Assembly: GCF_002222635.1 (NCBI RefSeq)
Contig: NZ_CP022415.1
Location: forward strand, 1-64,000
Length of the DNA stretch: 64,000 bases
Direction of reading: 5' to 3'
From: Pseudosulfitobacter pseudonitzschiae
Lineage (GTDB): Bacteria > Pseudomonadota > Alphaproteobacteria > Rhodobacterales > Rhodobacteraceae
Shown here: in pieces, positions 8,091 to 16,328 of the stretch
How positions within the stretch are numbered: the stretch's first letter is position 1
Layout of the letters: each line of letters starts with the position of its first letter
The notes under the pieces: model-generated
Told to the model about the DNA's origin: nothing
The model's input: only the letters and a program-made list of their open reading frames with translations
Databases searched by the model: none
Program-made: the position numbers and the translations under genes

Positions 8091-9897
8091 TAAAACTGCC
8101 GCCGATCGCATCGCCTTGGATATCATCGAACGGACGGGTGGCGATATTCGGTTGGCCTTGCCTTTGGGGTTGGGCAAACCGGTGACATTGCTGAATGCGC
8201 TGACCCGTGCGGTGGCAGAACGATCGGACGTACAACTGTCGATCCTGACCGCGCTGACACTTGAGCGGCCCGATATGTCGGGTGGCATGGCACGCCGATT
8301 TCTGGCACCGGCTGAGGACCGTCTGTCCGGGCAATACCCGCAGGTCGCATATGCGCAAATGATGCGCGACGGCACTCTGCCTGACAATATCGAGGTTTCG
8401 GAATTCTTTATGCAGGCCGGGCGCTGGCTGTCGCAGCCGCTGGCTCAGCGGCGCTATATCGCGGCGAACTACACACATGCACTGGACGTGTTGCGAAGGT
8501 GGAAACCCAACGTGCTTATGCAGCTTTTGGCGCCAGTGAATGCTGATACGCTGAGCCTGTCGTGCAACACGGATATTACCGTCGATCTGTTGCGGGACCG
8601 GCGTGCGGGGAAGCAGGAATTTATCGTGGTTGGCGAGGTCAATACCACGCTTCCCGCCATGTCCGGCCCAGAGGCGGTGATTGACCGCGCCGAGGTGCAG
8701 ATCCTGTTGGAGGAGGGACCGCAGTTCGAGCTCTTTTCAGTGGTCAAACGCCCTGTGGGCCATGCGGAACATGCAATCGGTCTGCATGTCGCGCGTCTGA
8801 TCCGTGATGGGGGGACATTGCAAATCGGGATCGGTGCCATTGGCGATGCGGTGGCGCATGCGTTGATCCTGCGGCATGCGGGCAAGACTCTCGGGATTCA
8901 GCGCAAGACGCCCTTTGCGCAAGACGGGTTTGACGAAGACGGCGCCTTTGACACGGGGCTTTACGTTGTCACTGAAATGCTGGTCGACGGAATCTTGCAG
9001 CTGTTCGAGGCAGGCATCGTGCGCCGCGAGGTGGACGGGGTTGCGATCCACGCGGGGTTCTTTGTGGACTGCCGTGAATTTTACGCTCGTTTGCGGAATT
9101 TGTCCGATGAGGATCGCAAACGCATCCGGATGATGCCGGTGTCATTCACCAACCAGCTTTACGGAAACGAGCGCGCCAAACGTGCCGCCCGCACGGATGC
9201 GCGTTTCGTGAACGCCGCGATGAAAGTCACCGTGCTTGGCGGTGTCACCAGCGATATCAACAGCAGCGGCCAAGAGGTCAGCGGCATTGGTGGTCAGTTC
9301 AATTTTATTGAACAGGCTTTCACGCTGGAGGGTGCGCGGTCAATCATCACGCTGCCTGCCACGCGCGTGAAGGCGGGCAAGACCACGTCGAATATTGTCT
9401 GGTCGCACCCTCATGAAAGCGTGCCACGCGCCTATCGCGATATTGTGGTGACAGAATACGGCATCGCGGATTTGCGCGGGGTACGCGATGAAGTGGCCAT
9501 TGCGCGCATGGTCCGTATCGCCGACAGCCGGTTTCAGGACGGGCTGGTTGAGCAAGCCAAGAAGGCGGACAAGTTGGCCCAAGATTTCGAAATCCCCGAT
9601 GGCTGGCGCTGCAATACACCACGACAGCTGGAAGACTGGCTTTTGCCATTTGCGATGCCAGCGTTTCCCTTTGGCACTGATTTTGATGCGATCGAACAGC
9701 GATTGTTGCCCGCACTTGACCTGTTGTCGAAAACACAAGGCGACCGCAGCGGGATGGTCCGGTTGATTGTTGCAGGCTTGGGCGCTGGAAAAGGCAACGG
9801 AGACTGTTTGAACCGGATGAACCTGGGTTCCCCGCGCACGATCCGCGCGTGGGTCGAGGCACTGGCCCTGAAAGGTGCGTTGAGACAGACGGATTGA
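8065..9897 (+). CDS. Acetyl-CoA hydrolase / CoA-transferase family protein
   Basis: The product of about 610 residues belongs to the acetyl-CoA hydrolase/succinyl-CoA:acetate CoA-transferase family. The C-terminal half carries a TEMLVDGILQLFEAG segment, with E304 at the position of the catalytic glutamate that forms the CoA thioester in that family. It also has a GIGGQFNFI loop and EYGIADLRG near residue 470. It may transfer or release CoA from acetyl-CoA or another short acyl-CoA produced by the operon. The start is uncertain: ATG 8065 overlaps fadJ by 26 bases, and TTG 8083 is an alternative. The N-terminal 170 residues are less conserved with the short CoA-transferases, as in the longer members of the family. 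Confidence 0.82.
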   Translation: MRGGPPLVDKTAADRIALDIIERTGGDIRLALPLGLGKPVTLLNALTRAVAERSDVQLSILTALTLERPDMSGGMARRFLAPAEDRLSGQYPQVAYAQMMRDGTLPDNIEVSEFFMQAGRWLSQPLAQRRYIAANYTHALDVLRRWKPNVLMQLLAPVNADTLSLSCNTDITVDLLRDRRAGKQEFIVVGEVNTTLPAMSGPEAVIDRAEVQILLEEGPQFELFSVVKRPVGHAEHAIGLHVARLIRDGGTLQIGIGAIGDAVAHALILRHAGKTLGIQRKTPFAQDGFDEDGAFDTGLYVVTEMLVDGILQLFEAGIVRREVDGVAIHAGFFVDCREFYARLRNLSDEDRKRIRMMPVSFTNQLYGNERAKRAARTDARFVNAAMKVTVLGGVTSDINSSGQEVSGIGGQFNFIEQAFTLEGARSIITLPATRVKAGKTTSNIVWSHPHESVPRAYRDIVVTEYGIADLRGVRDEVAIARMVRIADSRFQDGLVEQAKKADKLAQDFEIPDGWRCNTPRQLEDWLLPFAMPAFPFGTDFDAIEQRLLPALDLLSKTQGDRSGMVRLIVAGLGAGKGNGDCLNRMNLGSPRTIRAWVEALALKGALRQTD

Positions 9898-9963
9898 GCC
9901 GTGTCGCACCCTGATCCGGTTTGGCAGCCGCGTGGTTGAGCGAGCTTCTGGCCTAAATCCAAA

Positions 9964-11403
9964 CTACAGGATTGGCCCGATCGTTGCGATCACATTGTAC
10001 CAGATGCGCTTGCGATAGGGCCATTGCGCAACCTCTGCCAGCGTAACCTGTTCCGAACGGGCGATATAATCGGATTGCCGTTCGCGGATGTCTTTGGTCA
10101 GCGCTTCATCCTGCATCAGGATGTTGTTTTCATAGTTTAGATCGAAACTGCGCAGGTCTAGATTGGACGACCCGATCAGGCTGACCATATCGTCAATCGT
10201 CAGTGTTTTGGCATGAAGCAGGCCACCTTTGAATTCGTAGATCGTGCAGCCTGCCTCGATCAGCCTTTTGTAAAAGCTGCGACTGGCGGCGGCGACGATC
10301 CAGCTGTCGTTTACTTTCGGAAAGATCAACGTGACGCGGACCCCCCGAAATGCGGCAGAGCACAGAGCCTCTAACACCGTGGAATCCGGCACGAAATAGG
10401 GCGTCGAGAGTGTCAGGCTGTTGCGCGCGCATGCGATGGCGGTTGTGAACAACTGGGGTGTGGATGCGCGTCTTTCTGTTGGTCCGTGCCCTGTAACTTG
10501 GGCCGGAAACCCGCCATCCGCGGGCTTAGCCGATTGCAAAATAGCGTCGAGCTCTTCGCCCGTGCCACGCGCCCAGTCGTGGGAAAACAAAAGCTGGTTT
10601 TGCGCGGCGACGGGCCCTTCAAGGCGCAGCATAATATCGACCCAAGGGGCATATTTGGCTTTCACCAGAAATTCGGGGTCGGCGGCGTTGCGACTGCCAC
10701 AATAGGTGATCATCCCGTCGATCACGGTAATCTTTCGGTGATTGCGCAGATCAATCCGGCTGGTCAGCACGGTTCGCACCAGCCTTTTTAGGGATAGAGC
10801 CACGGCAACCTGCACCCCGGCCTCTTTCATACGCCGCCACAGTGCCGATTTGATCAAGGCGCGCGACCCCAGCCCATCTGCCATCGCGCGGCAGGTCACC
10901 CCACGTTGAGCTGCGCGTATCAGCGCTTCGGCGATATCCGTGCCAGTGTTGTCATCAAGCCAGATGTAATACAGCACATGCACGTGTTCTTTGGCAGCAT
11001 CGATGTCGGCCACCAGCCGTTGGCGTGTTTCCAAACCATCCGCCATCAGCGCGGCGGCGTTGCCCATGACCGGATAATACCCGTTGATCGACCCCGCGTA
11101 ACTGAACGTCGGTTGATATAGCGGGTCGATCACCCTCTCGATGGTCTCGGGATGACCGGTGACGGAACGCGCATTCTGATGATGATGGCCAAAGGTTTTG
11201 AGCGGTACACCGAGGCGGTTTTCGCCGTTGTTTATTTCGCCGAACAGGAAATAGGCGACACTGCCGACAAAGGGCAAAAAGGTAAGCACCACAAACCAGG
11301 CAAGCCGCGCAGGTGGTGAAAAATCGTCGCGCAGCAAGATACGCAAGGTGAACGAAATCACCATAACGACATGCAGGGCCAGAATGAGGTTCGTCGCGGT
11401 CAA
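9964..11403 (-). CDS. cls: Cardiolipin synthase (phospholipase D family)
   Basis: The 479-residue protein has two N-terminal membrane segments (about 4-22 and 34-55) and two HKD motifs: HRKITVIDG from H222 and HAKTLTIDD from H397, each followed by GSxN. This is the layout of bacterial ClsA, which makes cardiolipin from two phosphatidylglycerols at the inner membrane. Translation seems to start at TTG 11403, in a TTGA overlap with the stop of the upstream gene, so the two are coupled. The next in-frame ATG (residue 14) would cut into the first membrane segment. The gene converges with the fad operon across a 66-base gap with no clear terminator. Confidence 0.9.
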   Translation of the reverse strand: MTATNLILALHVVMVISFTLRILLRDDFSPPARLAWFVVLTFLPFVGSVAYFLFGEINNGENRLGVPLKTFGHHHQNARSVTGHPETIERVIDPLYQPTFSYAGSINGYYPVMGNAAALMADGLETRQRLVADIDAAKEHVHVLYYIWLDDNTGTDIAEALIRAAQRGVTCRAMADGLGSRALIKSALWRRMKEAGVQVAVALSLKRLVRTVLTSRIDLRNHRKITVIDGMITYCGSRNAADPEFLVKAKYAPWVDIMLRLEGPVAAQNQLLFSHDWARGTGEELDAILQSAKPADGGFPAQVTGHGPTERRASTPQLFTTAIACARNSLTLSTPYFVPDSTVLEALCSAAFRGVRVTLIFPKVNDSWIVAAASRSFYKRLIEAGCTIYEFKGGLLHAKTLTIDDMVSLIGSSNLDLRSFDLNYENNILMQDEALTKDIRERQSDYIARSEQVTLAEVAQWPYRKRIWYNVIATIGPIL

Positions 11404-12086
11404 TTCGGGAAATCCAGATTGATCACGATGGGCAAATGATCCGACGCTCGGGCGCTAAGCGTGGTACGGTGCACATAGCTGGACACATGGCCGACACGCC
11501 CCTTGAGAATAAAGCGGTCCAGCGCTGCTATAGGCCGCGAGGTGTGAAAGCTGTTGCCCGGGCAAATCATTTCGCAGTTGTCGCCAAGTGCATCTGCAAT
11601 GGATGTATCCAGCCGCCATGCGTTAAAGTCGCCCGCAATCAGAACGGGGCATGACTGCGCGTCGATATGGTGTCTGAGCGCGGCAATCTGTTTGTTCCGT
11701 ACGCGATTGGTCAGGCCAAGGTGAACGCCGATCACTTCGATATTCGGTTCCGATAGCTGCATGAAGACAGCACCGCGCGGCTCGAGCGTCGGCAGATCAA
11801 TGCGGCCTGCACGGTCGCAGGTCGCAGTGCTGTTGCGGTAAAGGATCGCGTTGCCATGCCAGCCGTGACTATCAGCACGGGTTGAAACATCTGCAAAACA
11901 ATAGCCCAGATCGTTTGCCAAGCGGCTCTCGGGCAGGACACCGGCCCTTTTGCCGGTTCGTTTGTCAGATTCCTGCAACACGACAACATCAGCATCAATC
12001 TCTTCCAGCACGCGCAAAATCCGTTCAGCGTCGCGTTGCCAGTCAAGGCCAACGGCCTTGCGAATGTTGTAGCTTGCGATGCGCAT
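11400..12086 (-). CDS. Endonuclease/exonuclease/phosphatase family protein
   Basis: The 228-residue protein shows the metal-dependent EEP fold: MRIASYNIRKA at the N-terminus (Asn for metal), a VVLQES segment (catalytic Glu), GVHLGL, AGDFNAW (Asp/Asn) and the closing SDHLPI (Asp-His). No signal peptide is evident. Members cleave phosphodiester bonds in DNA, phospholipids or small molecules. The coupling to cardiolipin synthase downstream recalls the pairing of EEP proteins with cls in other bacteria (E. coli ybhP next to clsB), so a lipid-related role is possible. ATG 12086 is chosen over a TTG one codon upstream. Confidence 0.85.
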   Translation of the reverse strand: MRIASYNIRKAVGLDWQRDAERILRVLEEIDADVVVLQESDKRTGKRAGVLPESRLANDLGYCFADVSTRADSHGWHGNAILYRNSTATCDRAGRIDLPTLEPRGAVFMQLSEPNIEVIGVHLGLTNRVRNKQIAALRHHIDAQSCPVLIAGDFNAWRLDTSIADALGDNCEMICPGNSFHTSRPIAALDRFILKGRVGHVSSYVHRTTLSARASDHLPIVINLDFPN

Positions 12087-12208
12087 CAATCAGGCCATCC
12101 TTGTGTGTGACAGTCTGCAAAAGCCAGCGGCACAGGTTTCATCATGTAAAGACCGTAACCAAGGCAAGGCTGCTGTTCAACTTGGTGATATGCCTGCATC
12201 GGGCCGTT

Positions 12209-12670
12209 TCAGATCGGCAAGGCGTTCGTGTCCTTGACGACCTCGAGTATGACCGAGCTTTGCATTTCGCGCACGCCGGGCAGCGTGACCAGCTGATCCT
12301 GCAAAAGTCTTTGATAATGCTCGATATCCTCGACGATCATGCGCAGGTAGAAATCGAAATCCCCCAGCACCAGCAGCGCAATCTGGATTTCGGGAATTTT
12401 GCGCACCGCCTGTTTGAATTTCTCCAGATTTTCGGCCTCGTGGCTGACCAATTTGATCCTGACGATCACCAAAGTGTCAAAGCCCAGCTTGCGCCGGTCC
12501 AGCATCGTGCGCTTACCTTTGATGATGCCATCGTTTTGCAAGCTTGCGATGCGCCTCGAACACGGCGATTGCGAGATGCCCGCCCGCTCGGCAATCTCGG
12601 TAACGCTTAATGCGCCGTCGCTTTGCATTGCCCGCAGGATTCTCAGGTCTGTCTCGTCCAGAGTGCGCAT
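12209..12670 (-). CDS. Lrp/AsnC-family transcriptional regulator, probable regulator of the bkd operon
   Basis: This 153-residue protein has an N-terminal winged helix-turn-helix (about 5-62, with VTEIAERAGISQSPCSRR as recognition region) and a C-terminal RAM ligand-binding domain (about 68-148, GDFDFYL). Such regulators sense amino acids as octamers. It is divergent from the acyl-CoA dehydrogenase/bkd operon across 154 bases. In Pseudomonas putida the Lrp-like BkdR activates the bkd operon from the same arrangement, so control by branched-chain amino acids is a reasonable inference here. Confidence 0.9.
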   Translation of the reverse strand: MRTLDETDLRILRAMQSDGALSVTEIAERAGISQSPCSRRIASLQNDGIIKGKRTMLDRRKLGFDTLVIVRIKLVSHEAENLEKFKQAVRKIPEIQIALLVLGDFDFYLRMIVEDIEHYQRLLQDQLVTLPGVREMQSSVILEVVKDTNALPI

Positions 12671-12724
12671 GGGTTGTCCCCTGATTGGTGGAAAATCGGT
12701 TCATCCATGCCGAATACCGTCTAT

Positions 12725-12743
12725 TTGCGGATATTGTCAGCAA
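12725..12743. promoter_or_regulatory. Candidate Lrp-type operator between regulator and bkd operon
   Basis: In the divergent gap, TTGC (12725-12728) and GCAA (12740-12743) form an inverted repeat with an AT-rich centre, followed by a second TTGCGCA block at 12748. Lrp/AsnC sites are often such loose inverted repeats in series. I could not fit convincing -35/-10 boxes. Confidence 0.35.
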
Positions 12744-12824
12744 TAAATTGCGCAGTTTCTGCGTTAGGCTAGCCTTAACATACGGGCGGCAAGGCGCCGT
12801 CTGTCGCTATGGAAAGGTCCAAAA

Positions 12825-13973
12825 ATGAGCATTCTGACCGAAGAACAAGAGATGATCCGCAATATGGCCCGCAGCTTTGCCGCTGACCGATTGACCCCCA
12901 ACGCCGCAACTCGCGAGGCCGATGGCGCAATCGAAAGCGATCTGATCGCGGAAATGGGTGCGCTTGGATTTCTGGGCATGACTGTTCCAGAAAACCTTGG
13001 CGGTATCGGCGCCGACTATGTGTCCTATGCGCTTGCACTGATCGAGGTTGCCGCCGGAGACGGGGCTGTTTCGACCATGATGTCGGTCCACAATGCCCCC
13101 TTCTGTGCGATCCTCGGTCGTTTTGCCACGTCCGACCAACAGACGCGCTGGCTGACACCCGCCGCCAGTGGGGCGTTCATCGGTGCCTTTGCGCTGACCG
13201 AACCGCATACCGGCAGCGACGCCGCTGCAATCCGCACCTCGGCCATCCGCAACGGGTCTGGTTATGTACTGAAAGGCACCAAGCAGTTCATCACCTCTGC
13301 GCGGATTTCCGGTGGGATCATTGTCTTTGCGGTCACCGATCCTGAGGCAGGCAAAAAGGGAATCTCGGCATTTTATGTCGAGCCGGGGCAGCCCGGCTTT
13401 CATGTGGAAGAGCCTGAACGCAAACTGGGGCAGAAAGCCTCTGACACCTGTACTCTGCGCTTTGACGGGTTGCAGATCGACGAAAGCTGCCGGATCGGAG
13501 ACGAGGGGCAGGGTCTTGCGATTGCTCTGTCCTCGCTCGAAGTTGGACGGATCGGGATTGCGGCGCAATCGGTTGGCATGGCGCAGGCGGCTTTGGACGT
13601 CGCGGTGGCCTATGCGCAGGACCGCGTCGCCTTTGGCAAGCCCATTGCACAGCATCAGGCGGTGGCATTCCGGCTGGCTGATATGGACACCCAGATCGAG
13701 GCCGCGCGCCAGTTGGTGCTGAGTGCTGCGCGCTTGAAAGATGCGGGGCGTGCCTGTCTGCGCGAGGCATCTATCGCCAAGCTTTTTGCCAGCCAGATGG
13801 CCGAACGGGTTGTGTCTGACGCGATTCAGACGCTGGGGGGCTATGGTTATCTGGCCGATTTCCCGCTTGAGCGGATCTATCGCGATGTGCGGGTTTGCCA
13901 AATCTACGAAGGCACCTCGGACGTGCAGCGCATCAACATTTCACGCGCCTTGCTGGGCGGGCGCAACCGATGA
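12825..13973 (+). CDS. Acyl-CoA dehydrogenase, probably branched-chain acyl-CoA type
   Basis: The 382-residue protein is a standard short acyl-CoA dehydrogenase. It has the FAD/substrate segment FALTEPHTGSDAA near residue 125, a second FAD stretch QTLGGYGY near 343, and the catalytic base E362 in YEGTSDVQR, the position used in most family members. It makes a 2,3-enoyl-CoA and passes electrons to ETF. As first gene of the bkd operon it probably acts on isobutyryl-CoA, 2-methylbutyryl-CoA or isovaleryl-CoA released by the dehydrogenase complex. Isovaleryl-CoA dehydrogenases have the catalytic glutamate elsewhere, which argues slightly for isobutyryl or 2-methylbutyryl. Confidence 0.88.
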   Translation: MSILTEEQEMIRNMARSFAADRLTPNAATREADGAIESDLIAEMGALGFLGMTVPENLGGIGADYVSYALALIEVAAGDGAVSTMMSVHNAPFCAILGRFATSDQQTRWLTPAASGAFIGAFALTEPHTGSDAAAIRTSAIRNGSGYVLKGTKQFITSARISGGIIVFAVTDPEAGKKGISAFYVEPGQPGFHVEEPERKLGQKASDTCTLRFDGLQIDESCRIGDEGQGLAIALSSLEVGRIGIAAQSVGMAQAALDVAVAYAQDRVAFGKPIAQHQAVAFRLADMDTQIEAARQLVLSAARLKDAGRACLREASIAKLFASQMAERVVSDAIQTLGGYGYLADFPLERIYRDVRVCQIYEGTSDVQRINISRALLGGRNR

Positions 13974-14083
13974 ATTTTAAGGTTGCACTTGTCTCTGGCG
14001 CCTCTGGCATCATCATTAACCTTACCCCGTTCAGCGGCGCCATGATCTGTCTGGACGCAGTCACAAGGATGCCCCCGAAATGA
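13970..14083 (+). CDS. Mini-ORF of 37 codons linking the dehydrogenase and BCKDH genes
   Basis: This frame starts at an ATG overlapping the acyl-CoA dehydrogenase stop (ATGA) and ends with a TGA overlapping the bkdA1 ATG (ATGA). It therefore fills the intergenic gap exactly. The peptide starts MNFKVALVSGASGI, like the first strand and glycine loop of a short-chain dehydrogenase, and its second half (SGAMICLD) is faintly like the end of such enzymes. It could be a remnant of a deleted dehydrogenase gene or a coupling peptide that carries ribosomes to bkdA1. It is too short for an enzyme. Translation is not proven. Confidence 0.45.
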   Translation: MNFKVALVSGASGIIINLTPFSGAMICLDAVTRMPPK

Positions 14084-15312
14084 CCGGTGTAAAACTCAGC
14101 TTTCCCCATCCGCCAGCACGGCCCGATCAGGTGCCGGATTTCTCGGATATTGTAATCCCTGCTGCAGGTGAACTTCCGGTGCCGCCCCTTGATCTGACGG
14201 CAGAGCAATCGCGCGCTATGGCCGTTGGTTTGATCCGGGTGCTGGATGACGATGGCAACGCGGTGGGCCCTTGGGCCGATTATCTGGGCGATCTCAGCGC
14301 CGATGATCTGCGTCGGGGCCTGCGCGATATGCTCAGGATGCGTGCGATTGACCGGCGGATGATGAATGCACAACGGCAGGGCAAGACATCGTTCTATCTG
14401 CTCTGCTCGGGCGAAGAGGCGATCGGCTGCGGCTTTCAGCGCCAACTGGAAAAGGGCGACATGAACTTTCCGACCTACCGGCAGCAAACCCTGTTGATCG
14501 GGGCGGACTATCCGCTTGAGATGTTGATTGGCCAGCTTTACTCGAATGATCTTGACCCGTTGAAGGGGCGTCAATTGCCGATCATGCATTCCGCGCGCGA
14601 CTACGGGTATTTTTCGATTTCGGGCAACCTTGGCACGCAATATGTACAAGCGGTGGGCTGGGCCATGGCTTGCGCTTTGCGTGGAAACGGCCAGATTGCG
14701 GCAGGCTGGATCGGCGATGGTGCCACCGCTTCGAACGATTTCCATTCTGCGCTGCTGTCGGCCTCAACCTATCAGCCCCCGGTGGTTCTGAACGTGGTCA
14801 ACAACCAGTGGGCCATTTCCACCTATACCGGAGTGGCGCGGGGCAAGGGCGAAACCTATGCCGCCCGCGCGCTGGGCTACGGTGTGCCAGCGCTACGGGT
14901 GGATGGCAACGACTACCTCGCCGTCATCGCAGTCAGCCGCTGGGCAATCGAGCGGGCGCGCAAGGGCTTTGGCCCTGCGTTGATCGAGTGGTTCACCTAC
15001 CGTGTCGCCGCGCATTCCTCCTCTGACGATCCAAGTGCCTATCGTGCCAAGGACGAGGGCGCATCGTGGCCTTTGGGCGATCCGGTTGTGCGGCTTAAAG
15101 ACCATCTTGTTGCACGCGGTGAATGGTCCGAGGAACGTCATGTGCAAGCCGAAGCCGAGATGTTGGCCGAGGTGACAGCCGTTCAAAAGCAGGTCGAGGC
15201 TCACGGAACTTTTGTCGATCCGCAGCCCATTTCCCCTGCCGAGATTTTTCGCGGTGTTTATGCCGAACTGCCCGAACATCTGCGGCGGCAGCGGCAGGAA
15301 ATGGGGCATTGA
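14080..15312 (+). CDS. bkdA1: Branched-chain 2-oxoacid dehydrogenase E1 alpha subunit
   Basis: The 410-residue protein contains the thiamine-diphosphate motif starting GDGATASNDFHSALL near residue 212 and ending in VNNQWAIS. It also has the YRVAAHSSSDDPSAYR segment whose serine and histidine lie by the active site in E1 alpha. The long N-terminal extension and RQQTLLIGADYPLEMLIGQ are typical of the BCKDH rather than the pyruvate subunit. With E1 beta it decarboxylates 2-oxoacids of valine, leucine and isoleucine. The four genes of the complex follow in the order E1 alpha, E1 beta, E2, E3. Confidence 0.93.
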   Translation: MTGVKLSFPHPPARPDQVPDFSDIVIPAAGELPVPPLDLTAEQSRAMAVGLIRVLDDDGNAVGPWADYLGDLSADDLRRGLRDMLRMRAIDRRMMNAQRQGKTSFYLLCSGEEAIGCGFQRQLEKGDMNFPTYRQQTLLIGADYPLEMLIGQLYSNDLDPLKGRQLPIMHSARDYGYFSISGNLGTQYVQAVGWAMACALRGNGQIAAGWIGDGATASNDFHSALLSASTYQPPVVLNVVNNQWAISTYTGVARGKGETYAARALGYGVPALRVDGNDYLAVIAVSRWAIERARKGFGPALIEWFTYRVAAHSSSDDPSAYRAKDEGASWPLGDPVVRLKDHLVARGEWSEERHVQAEAEMLAEVTAVQKQVEAHGTFVDPQPISPAEIFRGVYAELPEHLRRQRQEMGH

Positions 15313-15313
15313 A

Positions 15314-16327
15314 ATGGCACGCATGAGCATGATCGAAGCGTTGCGTAGCGCGATGGATGTCAAGCTGGCCGATGACCCCGCTGTCATCGTCTTTGGCGAG
15401 GATGTGGGCTATTTCGGCGGTGTGTTCCGTTGCACGGCAGGGTTACAGGCCAAATACGGCGAAGAACGGGTTTTCGACACGCCGATCAACGAAAGCGCCA
15501 TTGTCGGCATTGCGATTGGCATGGCGGCGCAGGGAATGCGCCCCTGCGTCGAAATGCAATTCGCCGACTACGTTTTCCCCGCATATGACCAGATCACACA
15601 AGAGGCGGCGCGACTGCGGCACCGGTCGAATGAGCAGTTCACCTGCCCGATGGTGGTGCGTATGCCCACCGGCGGCGGCATCTTTGGCGGCCAGACCCAC
15701 AGCCAAAGCCCCGAGGCGCTGTTCACCCATGTTTCAGGCCTCAAGGTGGTGATCCCTTCGACGCCCTATGACGCCAAGGGGCTGCTGATCGCGGCAATCG
15801 AAGACCCCGATCCGGTGATTTTTCTTGAACCCAAACGGATTTACAACGGCCCGTTCTATGGTGACCATTCCGGCAAATCCGTGCCGTGGTCTCAGCATGC
15901 GGCGGGCGAGGTGCCCGAGGATCACTACGTTGTGCCACTCGGCAAGGCCGACGTGCGCCGCGCGGGCAGTGACCTGACCATCCTGACCTATGGCACAATG
16001 GTCTATGTGGCCGAAGCCGCCGTCAAAGCGGCGGGTGTGGATGCCGAAATTATCGACCTGCGCACATTGTTGCCCCTGGATTTGGAGACAGTCCGCGCTT
16101 CTGTCGAAAAGACCGGTCGCTGCATTGTCGTCCACGAGGCGACCCGCACCAGTGGCTTTGGTGCTGAACTGATCGCAGAGGTCGAAGAGGTTTGTTTTTG
16201 GCACCTCAAGGCTCCGATCCTGCGGGTCACAGGCTGGGACGTGCCATATCCCCACGCGCAGGAATGGGATTATTTCCCCGGCCCCGAACGGATTGAACGG
16301 GTCATTCACAAAGTCATGGAGGACTGA
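15314..16327 (+). CDS. bkdA2: Branched-chain 2-oxoacid dehydrogenase E1 beta subunit
   Basis: The product has 337 residues, the usual length. It shows VFGEDVGYFGGVFR near residue 24 (the glutamate that contacts the thiazolium ring cofactor is expected here) and EMQFADYVFPAYDQI near 78. ATG 15314 is one base after the E1 alpha stop; an earlier in-frame ATG at 15212 lies inside bkdA1 and would add an unconserved extension. It forms the alpha2beta2 E1 heterotetramer with the preceding product. Confidence 0.93.
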   Translation: MARMSMIEALRSAMDVKLADDPAVIVFGEDVGYFGGVFRCTAGLQAKYGEERVFDTPINESAIVGIAIGMAAQGMRPCVEMQFADYVFPAYDQITQEAARLRHRSNEQFTCPMVVRMPTGGGIFGGQTHSQSPEALFTHVSGLKVVIPSTPYDAKGLLIAAIEDPDPVIFLEPKRIYNGPFYGDHSGKSVPWSQHAAGEVPEDHYVVPLGKADVRRAGSDLTILTYGTMVYVAEAAVKAAGVDAEIIDLRTLLPLDLETVRASVEKTGRCIVVHEATRTSGFGAELIAEVEEVCFWHLKAPILRVTGWDVPYPHAQEWDYFPGPERIERVIHKVMED

Positions 16328-16328
16328 C

